Shown: piece by piece, positions 26,601 through 34,855 of the stretch
Layout of the letters: each line of letters begins with the position of its first letter
How positions within the stretch are numbered: position 1 is the first letter of the stretch
DNA from: Cyanobacteria bacterium RUI128
GTDB lineage: Bacteria > Cyanobacteriota > Vampirovibrionia > Gastranaerophilales > Gastranaerophilaceae
Length of the DNA stretch: 64,000 nt
Direction: 5' to 3'
Assembly: GCA_024695725.1 (NCBI GenBank)
Contig: JAILHQ010000145.1
Coordinates: 1 to 64,000 of the forward strand
Made by a program: the position numbers and the translations under genes
Notes under the pieces: model-generated
Told to the model about the DNA's origin: nothing
Database searches by the model: none
The model's input: only the letters and a program-made list of their open reading frames with translations

Positions 26601-29600
26601 AGCATCACAAATATTATACATTCCGCAGGGTGTTGATTATCTGCCTAAAATTGTTGATTATCTTGTCAATAAAGGTGTATTCAAGAAAAACGAAATAGCC
26701 ATTATAAAAGGTGGTATAAAGGACGATAAACTAGATAGTATAACTTCATCTTTCAATGATCCCGACGGAGATATTAAACTAATAATCGGCACAGGTAAAA
26801 TAAAAGAGGGTATGAATCTAAACAAAAATTCAGCCACCTTATATGTGCCATATCTCGATTGGAATCCTACCGATTTTGTTCAAGTTGTCGGCAGAATATG
26901 GAGACAGGGCAATGCTTATAAAAAGGTCAGAGTTGTTGTCCCATTGTTAAAAAATTCTTCTGATAGTTTTATGTTCCAAAAACTTAGTGAAAAAACCGAC
27001 CGTATCAATAACGTAATGGACGGCGATAAAGATTATATTGACACTAATGAACTGAATACCGCAGAAGAAAAATTAAATATGATTTCTGATCCACAAAAGA
27101 AAGCGAGAATGTTTACAAGAGTTGAAAAGCAAAAACTTGAAGCAGAAAAAAGCGCACTTGAGGGCAGATTAGATACAGTAAGAACTTACCAAAATAATTT
27201 AAACAACATTAAACGTGATATTGAAAGTAATAAAAGACACGTTAATGAATATCAGGATATGCTCAAAGGACTTGATAAAGAAAATAGTTCTTATGAGAGA
27301 TATAGCAATAATGTAAAATATTACAAAAAAGAGTTAAAAGAAGCAGAAGCAAAACTTACACGAATAGAAAAGAGAATATCTCAATTAGAATTAGATTTCG
27401 AGGGTAAAGATGCACCGGAAGCAATCGAAGAACTAATTAAGGCAAAACAACAAGAAATTGAAGATGTTGAAAAATTAGCAGAAAAGAAACTAATTGAATA
27501 TCAAAAAGACTACGAAAAAGAACGTGCAACAAGTAAAACTATTGACGACCATATAAAAGATTTTGAGAACGATACAAAAGAACTATATGGGGATAATCAA
27601 GAGGGTTCATCTGCCGAAATTCCTTGGTTTATGGACGTTGCGCCAACGACATCAGGAAGCAGAGATCTGAACTTAGAAACGATAAATAGGTTTATCGCAA
27701 GAGGAACAACGATAGAAGAATTATCAACAATTCTACCTGATGAATTGCGCCAAAAAATTGATAGTTTAAAATCTTATAAAGTTGTTGATATGCCAAATGC
27801 AAGTGAAAACGAACATGGTTTACATGTTGGTAGAATTGAAACTATAAAAATAAATCTTAATGCAGTTGGCAACAACCCTCATAAATTTGTTGAAACATTT
27901 ATGCACGAAGTAGAACACGCAATTCAATTAAGATATTATAAAGAACTTTTAAGAAAACAGGGCAGAGGGGAAACTCTAACAAAAGACGAACTCGATTATA
28001 TGAGAGCATTTCGCAAGAGCGATAGATTAAACAGGGTTATACAAAAATTTAGAAAATCACCAAACACTAAAAAGGTTATTAAGAAGTTCAGAAAAATAAC
28101 CAAAGGAATGTCAAGCGAAGCAAGAAGCAATTATATTGCAAATATGAAAAATCTTAAAGAACGTGATATAATATTAAAGGATATAAAATATTTCGATAAA
28201 TATTGGAACTTGTTTAAAGAAGTAGGCGCAAGAAATATAGGAGAATTTTATGCAAAAGACTTCAAAAACGAATCTCGGAGTATCCCAAGAAGCAATAAAT
28301 CTTTGGTTGGAGTCATTAGACAACGGAATATGGGAACACTTGGCAGGTTATTCTCTAGAGGACGAGGACGAGGACAAGACGAATACGGAGATGCAAGCGA
28401 AGAAATAAGCATTGAACAGTCCGAAACAAAAGGGGCGCAGACTCGTCAAGACGAAGCAAAAATTGAAAAAGCAACTAGAGATAGTCTATACAAATGGTAC
28501 GGCGAAGTTGAAAAAGCACGTTATGATGTTGATAAAGATTTAAACCATTTCAACAAAATTACAAAAGCAACCGCAAAAGATTTCAGCAATAAAACAGGTC
28601 TTAAAGTATCTGATAAAATGGTACGTGAGATATTACCATTTTTAAGAGAACGTACGGAAGTTCCTGAAGCATTAGGCAGAAAAGACCTTACCGAATTTTA
28701 TAATAAATTATCACAAGCAGATATTACAAGATTAACAAAACTTGCAGATGATGTATGTGCAAAGTTTGATAAATATTGGCAAAATTACAAAGATGCCAAA
28801 GGCATTATATCTGATGAAGATATCGAAAACCACATTTCACACTTGTGGAATGTGGGCAAGAAGCAAAAAGGTATATTAACAAATTATTTCAATACAAATT
28901 CAAGATTTGCAAAACCTCGTACAATAGAAACACTTGTAAAAGGTATTGAACAAGGTTTTGAACCTAGAACACTTGATATAGGCGAAATACTTAAAATACA
29001 ATCAGACTCACTTATTAAATCAGCAAATGACAGTATTCTTGCAGAAACTCTCAAAAAAATGAGATTTAATAAAGAGATACTTATTCAACCAAGTGGAAAA
29101 GCACCTGCTGATTGGGTAGAAATTGACCACCCTGCATTAAATAAAGCGGTTTATTCAGGAAGTACCGATAATGGTATTATATTATCGAGACGAAGTGTAA
29201 AAGTACACCCTGCCGTTGCAGAAATAATTGCCCCGGTGTTTGAAGTACAAAAAGCAGATAATCTCGGTTGGAAAATCTATGACAATGTAAATGGAACATT
29301 AAAACAAATTCAATTAGGTTTTAGCGGTTTCCATGGATATGCATTAACCGAGTCGGCAATAGGTAATTCGTATTTAAAAGATACTCTAAAACATCTTAAC
29401 CCTAAAAAGTTTGTAGATGCCATAAAAAACGGTAATTATGATATCTTTAAACAAGAAAAAGTTGCAAAAGACGGTATTGAACATGGTTTAAGACTCGGTA
29501 CACCTAGCGATTTGAATAGAAGCAATGTAGAAAAGTTTTTAAGTAACATTCCGTTTATTGGCAAATTGACTGAAGTAAACAACAAAATATTATGGGATTG

Positions 29601-30846
29601 TTTACATAATTCTTTCAAGATTGAAGCATATAAAATAAAATGCGAAGAAGTTGGCAAAGATATAACCGACGAACAAAAAAGAAGCATTGCTCAATGGGTA
29701 AATGACAGTTTCGGCGGTCAAGCGTGGGAACTTCTAGGGGTTAAAAATTCTACCGTAAAAGGTATGTCAAGATTGTTATTATCTCCCGATTGGTTGATAT
29801 CGACAACTCGTCAGTTTATGGGTATGGCTGAAAATGTTCCAATGAGCAAATGGCTAGAAAATAGCAACATAAAAGGTCTTAGAAAGTTTGCAAAATTATC
29901 AGGTGTTTCAGATGTTGGCGATACTGTTGGGGTTCGTGGTAAAAGCGCAAGAAGATTTTGGGCGACCGCTATGGTCTTTTCAGTTCTATTCTATAACCTT
30001 ATAAATGCAATGTTTAGAGCAAAAGATAGAAAAGAACACCCTGAATATTATTCAGATAATTCGCTTATGAGTTACACTATTTGGGATAATGCACTACCTG
30101 CTGATAAAGCATCAACAAAGATTATGCCATATATCTTTATTGGTAGAAATAAAGACGGTTCTGCAAGATATTTAAGACTTGGGAAACAATTTAGAGAAGT
30201 TCCGGAAATGATATCCGAGCCAGTTTCTAAGTTATCAATGAAGTCTGCAACCGTACCAAGTGCGCTTGCAAATGTCGGTTTGGGTTATAGCATTGGCGAC
30301 ATTCCTAAAAAACTTGCGGGCAAAGATAACGAAGTCTATTATAATCAAGAAATATGGAACGGATACGGCAAGTTTGCAAAGAAAAAACAGGGTTCAGACT
30401 TAGCAAAAGGCAGAGTCAAAACGGCAGTAAAAAGCGTTGCGCCATTTATTGTGAATAATGCGACAAATGACAAGCATAATATGAGTGCGTGGGATATGTT
30501 CGCACAAACTTCAAATGGCATGGGGTACACAAAGGCTAAAAATCAATACTTGTACGCTTACGAACATGGCAATAATACTAAAGATATTGCGAAGATTACC
30601 CAAAGGGGAATACAAGACGGTATGAGTTATAGAAAACTGAAATCGGCGCAAAATAAAGCAAAAGACGAATATACGCAAAATTTAATAAATGAATATTCTT
30701 CACAGTACGTAAACGCACTAAAAGAACAAAACCAAACAAAAATCAACAAAGTTGCAGATAAACTTGAAAAAGATAATGTCCCTGCAAATATTAGGGTAAA
30801 AGTTTATAAATCTGCATTAAAAGAATATAGAAAGTCAGTTAAATAG
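20689..30846 (+). CDS. Giant polyvalent protein: N6-methyltransferase, SNF2 helicase, HExxH peptidase, 3385 aa
   Basis: Domains in order: a duplicated GL(Y/F)DDIKxEVE motif (residues 2-12, 25-35); helical and beta regions of unknown type (about 80-1000); an adenine-N6 methyltransferase (SEYYTPDNI near 1029, SAM motif VLEPSVGIG 1056-1064, catalytic NPPY 1129-1132); a superfamily-2 SNF2-like helicase (Walker A GVGKT 1596-1600, DEAH 1738-1741, QVVGRIWRQG 2065-2074); coiled coil (about 2125-2300); an HEVEH zincin motif (2406-2410); and a long C-terminal helical region with a hydrophobic segment near 3092-3108. This is the polyvalent-protein architecture; methyltransferase-helicase pairs in virion proteins (P1 DarB) protect injected DNA from restriction. 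It follows the ejection proteins, so delivery with the genome is likely. Confidence 0.9.
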   Translation: MGLYDDIKLEVEGQESNTPTSSGVGLFDDIKAEVENAPQEPSFMDNIRGFGGKFKNAIPNMGTSNPYEDALQTLKGGIETNVFQPNQYGVTPLQGVGNIAHDIGSGVNKFVHAPLEFAKQLGRDTVETGKNIVHNPALLKDVPSAIMTGLKDLPFDVAQAVVDLPETIASSYNNRPFERQVNVPNSDEFAENMATNLLNIFLNEEQKRRNQELHQQRLQQIAQEREKLNQLPIAQTVGAFMLPASNIAKVAKTKGIADSIKTGAKWGLATTPGSVEDRTVGTLGGGAFGGTLHAGIKTAPKIAKGVKNVSAEIVDRINPENYEQVINSKPVKKGTGLSQRTVYEPEVRYEYKPKRNTYNMKDALGKERISGTRTDFTMGESGELKTPVRPSKKKYGVSTNVQYTPNFTIERVAPSVFAKQQAKAEAKEEARQEKMEELAPNTMAEQKVKEELKEAQKQTEKRGHHTKDFNKGDIIRDIYRGNVYEVIDPDKRGIGHLRDVDTNEIFTINADNNAHFEKYEHNTDDLIEVEEFKYDEKEKSRNQINYMYSKQEVVDAYNEYVKNPTEANREKYENISGQALKEFHDNEEAIKNGTFNQRVENTEKGNTKEVMDTSGNTETEIDRVAKEYATMLGHNEVSDFHKKYAKALVNKDAEFIKDLIGHGKGFNDNSKKMFAKYTGIELPTTIKGKKEVVDKWANGESLDAYKKQTFDNDKPTMKFSYNSKNKGDLYYNKIYLLTDKDGNITHFTDGRAVYRSDYVNADYSKHPESNVIKTDSNMQVQKVIEDYLKKTEDSEYLLTDVGKEFKKDKITGRVFELDNDGEKLTVYVDKKYLLDGKGIELFTSSKENPFTPLKITKNGEYIGLIMPMDVKNPDIKDVKPFLKKDTKKQAKPLEKSEKIVNNEDIEPTNGGKEDVRPNGIQERSEKQRQTEARTDERGERTSGNDVSVRRENDSRVLSERGITKEHQARIQKNFKNQHESNQDIEDFINNKEYEVYNGNLPDEIKAYLKRYAGAGGLEKQGAEGKGLLSEYYTPDNIVKKMWELTSQYIKADGSKVLEPSVGIGRFLEHAPKGTSFDVVEMNPVSAKITELLYPEANVRVGQFQERFIDNNKNVPIKDVKPEYDIIIGNPPYGEYSGRFKGLGEGKKYKTLQAYFINRGLDTLKENGVMTFIVPSSFLDNISDKMEISNKAEILDAYRLPENTFDTTSIGTDIIVMRKRTGQGQDLNFISKEWFKKHPEKILGTVETRKNKYGKEEIFVKGDKNAVDNIDTSKKDIKETETVIEEHPKAPKKQQATRKSAKKTAENTVKGKVEYNEYKHKNPVSEEDLPYYTDTQVDGTLPKDKYSPNEKVNQYNGELYNDINYLQGDIYEKLDALKNEDISEKQKEIQRKKLEKVLPTPKTVSDISFNPTSDFIREYKTNIVKDVEEWGWYDGRWGSKKVSKEQTLDKLYKDYLDNLSAQERDNVPVYRMKEFVDGKEIRLDYKYSKYTLSEAEKKKERLAQRGRELAKIKKAVDKTFNDFVKNELSAEQQKKLAEAWNRNFNYSYTPDYKQMPMLVKGLKDTFYDKKLNLYDVQVEGINFLTNKGVGLLGFEVGVGKTLSGIISTVQNMQMGRCKRPLILVPNQVKDNWIKEINETFPNIKVNDVGNMSKFNGEIGDNTLTVATYEALGNIWYDEGVANRLINDLYQTGQNLNRESTKRGQETVKERAEKMLGNAEKGNKKLHLLEDLGFDHITVDEAHNFKNLFGQAQADGKDGNTYVNITGGAESARASRLFLLTQQILKNNGNRNVFMLTATPFNNSPLEVFNMLSFIAKDKLDKMGLYNVYQFMENYAEITSDWVVDSKNEVVEKQIVTGFKNAQSLREVIKSAMMIRSAEDAGIKRPEKYTKRVVLEPSQKQLELIAEAEEEALKGGKNDGAVLKALTKSKLATLSPDIATNNIDVSPEDFIKNSPKLDYCCEAIANLHKSDSKASQILYIPQGVDYLPKIVDYLVNKGVFKKNEIAIIKGGIKDDKLDSITSSFNDPDGDIKLIIGTGKIKEGMNLNKNSATLYVPYLDWNPTDFVQVVGRIWRQGNAYKKVRVVVPLLKNSSDSFMFQKLSEKTDRINNVMDGDKDYIDTNELNTAEEKLNMISDPQKKARMFTRVEKQKLEAEKSALEGRLDTVRTYQNNLNNIKRDIESNKRHVNEYQDMLKGLDKENSSYERYSNNVKYYKKELKEAEAKLTRIEKRISQLELDFEGKDAPEAIEELIKAKQQEIEDVEKLAEKKLIEYQKDYEKERATSKTIDDHIKDFENDTKELYGDNQEGSSAEIPWFMDVAPTTSGSRDLNLETINRFIARGTTIEELSTILPDELRQKIDSLKSYKVVDMPNASENEHGLHVGRIETIKINLNAVGNNPHKFVETFMHEVEHAIQLRYYKELLRKQGRGETLTKDELDYMRAFRKSDRLNRVIQKFRKSPNTKKVIKKFRKITKGMSSEARSNYIANMKNLKERDIILKDIKYFDKYWNLFKEVGARNIGEFYAKDFKNESRSIPRSNKSLVGVIRQRNMGTLGRLFSRGRGRGQDEYGDASEEISIEQSETKGAQTRQDEAKIEKATRDSLYKWYGEVEKARYDVDKDLNHFNKITKATAKDFSNKTGLKVSDKMVREILPFLRERTEVPEALGRKDLTEFYNKLSQADITRLTKLADDVCAKFDKYWQNYKDAKGIISDEDIENHISHLWNVGKKQKGILTNYFNTNSRFAKPRTIETLVKGIEQGFEPRTLDIGEILKIQSDSLIKSANDSILAETLKKMRFNKEILIQPSGKAPADWVEIDHPALNKAVYSGSTDNGIILSRRSVKVHPAVAEIIAPVFEVQKADNLGWKIYDNVNGTLKQIQLGFSGFHGYALTESAIGNSYLKDTLKHLNPKKFVDAIKNGNYDIFKQEKVAKDGIEHGLRLGTPSDLNRSNVEKFLSNIPFIGKLTEVNNKILWDCLHNSFKIEAYKIKCEEVGKDITDEQKRSIAQWVNDSFGGQAWELLGVKNSTVKGMSRLLLSPDWLISTTRQFMGMAENVPMSKWLENSNIKGLRKFAKLSGVSDVGDTVGVRGKSARRFWATAMVFSVLFYNLINAMFRAKDRKEHPEYYSDNSLMSYTIWDNALPADKASTKIMPYIFIGRNKDGSARYLRLGKQFREVPEMISEPVSKLSMKSATVPSALANVGLGYSIGDIPKKLAGKDNEVYYNQEIWNGYGKFAKKKQGSDLAKGRVKTAVKSVAPFIVNNATNDKHNMSAWDMFAQTSNGMGYTKAKNQYLYAYEHGNNTKDIAKITQRGIQDGMSYRKLKSAQNKAKDEYTQNLINEYSSQYVNALKEQNQTKINKVADKLEKDNVPANIRVKVYKSALKEYRKSVK

Positions 30847-30855
30847 AGGTTAGAA

Positions 30856-31095
30856 ATGGATAAGGAAACACTTGAGAAATACGCACCTGTTGCGATAATT
30901 GTTGTGGGCTTAATTATTCAGTGGAATTTATTTGCGACAACGCAACATGTAGAAGAACAACATAGAATTATCTTGAAAGAAGTATCTGAAAGATATGTTC
31001 TAAAAGAACAATATAACGATCTAAAAAAGACTATTGATAATATGCAAGTCAAAATTGACAAAATGTATGACGTAATAATAAATAGAAGGGGTTAA
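30856..31095 (+). CDS. Single-span membrane protein with coiled coil, lysis accessory candidate
   Basis: The 79-residue product has an N-terminal membrane helix (YAPVAIIVVGLIIQWNLFA, residues 9-27) and a C-terminal coiled coil (LKKTIDNMQVKIDKMYD). This is the layout of Rz-like spanins or small phage holins. It sits right after the ejection proteins and before the fibre genes; the endolysin is encoded 8 kb downstream. Which lysis role it has cannot be told from sequence. Confidence 0.6.
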   Translation: MDKETLEKYAPVAIIVVGLIIQWNLFATTQHVEEQHRIILKEVSERYVLKEQYNDLKKTIDNMQVKIDKMYDVIINRRG

Positions 31096-31099
31096 TATA

Positions 31100-31600
31100 A
31101 TGTCGGGACTGAATGTATTAGAAAACGGCACGCTTGCAGATGCCGAAAAGGTTAATGAGAATTTTACATATTTAAATGGCAGAATTTCTACGATTAATGG
31201 CACAGTTGTAAATTTGCAATCAACATTAACAAATTATATCAACGATACTTTGCGCACAACCTTATCTATATATCAAGATGTAAACGTCCTCGAAACGTCG
31301 GGAACAATAACGCTTACTGACAATTTCACAAACAGTATAACGCCAACAGGAAGCGTAACATTTACGTTGCCAACTATATCTGATAATACAAAATTTCATC
31401 AGATGCTTGTGCAAATGTACTTGGCAGATGCAACGGCAACAGGATATGTAACAGGCGACTCACTCGGTTCTGATGTTATATATGCAAATGGTGTAAAACC
31501 AACATTTATAAACGCAGGTTATTACGACATTGTTTATGAATATAACAGTATCGCAGAAAAGTGGTCAGTAGGGGTAACATATATAGGAACGGCTTCATAA
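31100..31600 (+). CDS. Tail fibre/tail-tip structural protein, 166 aa
   Basis: It starts with a conserved phage phrase (SGLNVLENGTLADAEKVNEN) found at the N-terminus of many tail-tip proteins. A short coiled coil and a beta-rich C-terminal domain with GSVTFTLPTISDN follow. It overlaps the next gene as TAATG. It is probably the first of a set of fibre components bound to the nozzle. Confidence 0.7.
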   Translation: MSGLNVLENGTLADAEKVNENFTYLNGRISTINGTVVNLQSTLTNYINDTLRTTLSIYQDVNVLETSGTITLTDNFTNSITPTGSVTFTLPTISDNTKFHQMLVQMYLADATATGYVTGDSLGSDVIYANGVKPTFINAGYYDIVYEYNSIAEKWSVGVTYIGTAS

Positions 31601-32505
31601 TGAGAATTTTTTGGAAAAGTTTGTTGAAGAAAAAAAATACTTGGGTAACATTAAACACAACCGGAAGTTATAATAATATCAAGTATCTTAATAATAAATA
31701 TATTGCAGTCGGAGATAGTGGCAGTATCGCTTATTCTAATGACGGCATTACATATACTGAAACAACTGTCGGTTCTGCAAATTGGGCAAATATTTGTTAT
31801 TTTAAGGGGAAATATGTAATTTGCGGTGGTAATCAAGTTAAATATTCTGAAGATTTAATAAATTGGTCTGATATTACGGTTGATTCGAGTTATAACCTAA
31901 AATACATGGCTTGTAATGATAGAACCTTAGTAGTTGCAGGGTATAATGGCGAATTATTAAGCACAAGTGATTTTAATGGTTTTACATCTTGCACTCTATC
32001 AGTAACAGGATTACTGCATTATGGTGTTTGTTTTGACGGCGATAGATTTGTTTTAATAAGCGCAAAACAAAATAGTGGCACATATATAACAACATCTTAT
32101 TATAATAATCGAGACCAATTTTCTTGGTATAGTCCTAATTTGGCGGTTGCAAATATGGTTATAGACAATGTTGATGTGTGTAATGGAAATTATGTGTTCA
32201 CTATTGCTAATACTATTTACACAACTGATGATTTATCAAAGAATTTCAGCGAGTGGAATTCTGTCGAACTCGAATATACGATACGTGCGCTTCATTGCAA
32301 AGACAATACGATAATTGTAATGACAAGGTGGCGACGTTCACAGGGCGGGTATGGGTTAGTAAGTTATGGATACACAGAATACCATATACAAAACAACAAC
32401 ATTGTAAACGAATTATCCGGATATAATCAAACAAAAATCAGTACAAGTAACGACAAAGTGGTTGCAGTAGGCGAAACGGCAAGAATTTATTACAAATATT
32501 TATAA
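31600..32505 (+). CDS. Beta-propeller tail protein, 301 aa
   Basis: The preferred start is the ATG at 31600 in the TAATG overlap. The product contains recurrent blades of the pattern NNKYIAVGDSGSIAYSNDG and FKGKYVICGGNQVKYSED, as in sialidase-like or BNR propellers that occur in phage tail tips. It likely binds cell-surface sugars. No catalytic residues can be named. Confidence 0.7.
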   Translation: MRIFWKSLLKKKNTWVTLNTTGSYNNIKYLNNKYIAVGDSGSIAYSNDGITYTETTVGSANWANICYFKGKYVICGGNQVKYSEDLINWSDITVDSSYNLKYMACNDRTLVVAGYNGELLSTSDFNGFTSCTLSVTGLLHYGVCFDGDRFVLISAKQNSGTYITTSYYNNRDQFSWYSPNLAVANMVIDNVDVCNGNYVFTIANTIYTTDDLSKNFSEWNSVELEYTIRALHCKDNTIIVMTRWRRSQGGYGLVSYGYTEYHIQNNNIVNELSGYNQTKISTSNDKVVAVGETARIYYKYL

Positions 32506-32517
32506 GGGGTTTTAGAT

Positions 32518-32931
32518 ATGATGAGACTTAATAAAGACACAGGGGAAATAACTTCTTTTATTGGGGATAGCGGTAAATTTTATTTATCGGGGTTACCTTA
32601 TCCAAGTAGTGTATTTTTCTCTATTTATGACGATAAATATAAAATTTTGAATGAAATTGAATGTTTGACCGTAGAGAGTGGAACATTGAATATGTTTATC
32701 CCGGCAGAATTTACCGACATTTTAACAATACCAAAAAATGAGGATAGTGCCGAATATTATTACAGTATTAAGGTTGTGTATTTTGATAGTTCAAATAACC
32801 GCATTGAATCGACTTGTGTATTATCAAACCACAAAATTGACGAACCAAATATTTTTACAGTTTATGCAAAACGTACTGAGGGCGGTACTGCAATAGATGA
32901 ACAAGAGGAAGAAACATCTGATGACGAATAG
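32518..32931 (+). CDS. Baseplate/fibre connector-like protein, 137 aa
   Basis: The product is a small beta-sandwich (TGEITSFIGDSGKFYLSG, then a strand-rich middle) with an acidic C-terminal tail. Similar N-terminal modules occur in upper-baseplate or receptor-binding proteins (BppU-like) of Gram-positive phages. It overlaps the following gene. Confidence 0.6.
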   Translation: MMRLNKDTGEITSFIGDSGKFYLSGLPYPSSVFFSIYDDKYKILNEIECLTVESGTLNMFIPAEFTDILTIPKNEDSAEYYYSIKVVYFDSSNNRIESTCVLSNHKIDEPNIFTVYAKRTEGGTAIDEQEEETSDDE

Positions 32932-33397
32932 TATTCAAATACAAGTCGAAAGCGAAGAAAATATAATACAACTAGAAAATTATCCTAGCGTTTACGATAT
33001 AGTATTTAGTGACGAGGATAATTCAAGCGTTTCGGTCAATTTATATGGAGACGACACAACATTTAAAATTGATCTGAAATCTTCTGACGAAGTTGATACA
33101 ACAATCAAGTTTGCCGACAGTGATGCGTGGCAAATTGCAGAAGAAATCAGAAATAGTTTAAATAACTATTATACCAAAGAACAATCAGATGCACGTTATC
33201 TGAAACACTTTGTTTATAATCAGGCAATACCGAGCGACACATGGGAAATACAACACGACCTAAACAAATATTGTCCTAGAGTTACTGTTATAGATAGTCA
33301 GGGAGAGGTTTGGTATCCATACGTCAAATATGTTGACAATAATAATTGTATCGTTCGTCTGATAGGTCAAATAACAGGAACAGCATACGTAGAATAA
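32921..33397 (+). CDS. Tail fibre protein with NNYYTKEQSDARYL motif, 158 aa
   Basis: The preferred start is the ATG at 32921 behind AGAGGAAG. A beta-rich N-terminal part is followed by NNYYTKEQSDARYL, a motif common in phage tail fibres just before a coiled coil or shaft. A compact C-terminal domain (IQHDLNKYCPRVTVIDSQ) follows, which resembles the fold found at the ends of many fibre proteins. It probably attaches to its neighbours in the fibre. Confidence 0.7.
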   Translation: MTNSIQIQVESEENIIQLENYPSVYDIVFSDEDNSSVSVNLYGDDTTFKIDLKSSDEVDTTIKFADSDAWQIAEEIRNSLNNYYTKEQSDARYLKHFVYNQAIPSDTWEIQHDLNKYCPRVTVIDSQGEVWYPYVKYVDNNNCIVRLIGQITGTAYVE

Positions 33398-33408
33398 GGA
33401 GATTTAAA

Positions 33409-34851
33409 ATGACAGGTTCACCAACAATAAATTTACCAGGCAATATTAACCTTTCTGGCGGAGAGGTTCAAAACGCTAAATTACAAAGTCTTACATCTAA
33501 GTCAAACGCAACAGAAGCAGACTATTGGTACGATAGCGTAAATCATATACCTAAATATCATAATGGCACAGACGAATGCGAATTTGGCAGAATATACACA
33601 GGCGGAACAGGTATAACTGTAAGTAATGGCAATGCAATAAGTGTTGATGATTATGATAAGTTATTAAAGAATATTACTAATGCAACTAACAGTATTTCTG
33701 TTGGGGATAATTCGGCTACACAAAGTTATAGTGTCAATATAGGTTATGGCTCAACCGCAGAAAATGGATGTGTTGCGATTGGTAACAATGCAAAATCGTA
33801 TAGCAACGGTGTGTCAATCGGTAATGGCGCAGACCCACATGGTTCTTATTGTATTGCAGTTGGTTGTAACGCAAAAACAGATGTAGGACTATCCTACACT
33901 TACCAGATAGGAAGTGGAACAAATAATTCAGAGAAGACTTTAGCAATAGGTTTTGGTAAAGATGCAAACAATCAAGCACTCGAATACACATTATTAGACG
34001 GTACAACAGGTCTTATACCTGATGCAAGGTTGAGTTCTAATATTGCAAGAAGCGCAAATATACCTACAACTGTTGCAGAATTAATAGATAGTTCTAATTA
34101 TGCAACAAAAACTTATGTATCAGATGCTATTGCATTAGCACAAGCAGGCGCATTATTGTATCAAACAACATGGACAGCAACAAATCAAACTGATTACTCT
34201 AGCATTACGTTACCTGTTAAAAAAGGTTATATGTACCCTGTTAGTGGTTCTGCAACGATTGGTGGTGTTGAATGGAACTCTGGCGATTATCTTGTTATTA
34301 ACAAAGATATTGCTAGTAGTGGTTCAATTACATCTTCTGATGTTGATAAAATCGATAATACAGAAGCAAGCGATATATTGAGATTGAATGCTACTCAAAC
34401 ATTGACAAATAAAACAATAGATGCAGATGATAACACAATTACAGATTTAACAACTTCAAACCTTAAATCAGGTGTGTTACAAACCACATTAAGAGGAGTT
34501 GCGAGTGCAAGTGATAGTGCATTGGCTTCCGAAAAGGCTATTGCAAAAGCAATCAAAGATTTCATAACAGGCATCACATCAAGTGATGTAATAACTGCGT
34601 TAGGTTATACACCTGCGAAGAAAATTTCTGTGACTAATTCAGCATTAACCTCTTCAAACGGTGTTGTAACTTGGTCTATGACAAATCCATTCAATTCGGA
34701 AGATGTTGGTGTTGATATTTATGAAGTTGATACTTCTTCAAATAAAAAGATATATCCTGCTATTGAAGTAACATCAAGCACAATTACAGTAACATTGTTA
34801 TCTTCAAGTAACAAATCGGCAGGAGATTTAAAAGCGGTAATAACAGGATAA
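33409..34851 (+). CDS. Tail fibre with YadA-head-like repeats, 480 aa
   Basis: The start at 33409 has GGAGAT upstream. After a common fibre N-terminus (GSPTINLPGNINLSGG), residues about 94-185 show repeats of the type SVGDNSA, NIGYGST, AIGNNAK, SIGNGAD and AVGCNAK. These are characteristic of trimeric autotransporter adhesin heads (YadA left-handed beta roll). The later part contains YVSDAIALAQAG-type and LTNKTIDADDNTITDL-type phage fibre motifs. It probably forms a trimer that binds the host surface. Confidence 0.8.
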   Translation: MTGSPTINLPGNINLSGGEVQNAKLQSLTSKSNATEADYWYDSVNHIPKYHNGTDECEFGRIYTGGTGITVSNGNAISVDDYDKLLKNITNATNSISVGDNSATQSYSVNIGYGSTAENGCVAIGNNAKSYSNGVSIGNGADPHGSYCIAVGCNAKTDVGLSYTYQIGSGTNNSEKTLAIGFGKDANNQALEYTLLDGTTGLIPDARLSSNIARSANIPTTVAELIDSSNYATKTYVSDAIALAQAGALLYQTTWTATNQTDYSSITLPVKKGYMYPVSGSATIGGVEWNSGDYLVINKDIASSGSITSSDVDKIDNTEASDILRLNATQTLTNKTIDADDNTITDLTTSNLKSGVLQTTLRGVASASDSALASEKAIAKAIKDFITGITSSDVITALGYTPAKKISVTNSALTSSNGVVTWSMTNPFNSEDVGVDIYEVDTSSNKKIYPAIEVTSSTITVTLLSSSNKSAGDLKAVITG

Positions 34852-34855
34852 TGTC

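Noticed and set aside
20689..30846. The methyltransferase-helicase giant as a chromosomal defence system (BREX, DISARM or type I/ISP restriction)
   Set aside because: It lies inside the phage structural operon, without the partner genes of those systems, so a virion-borne anti-restriction role is more sensible.
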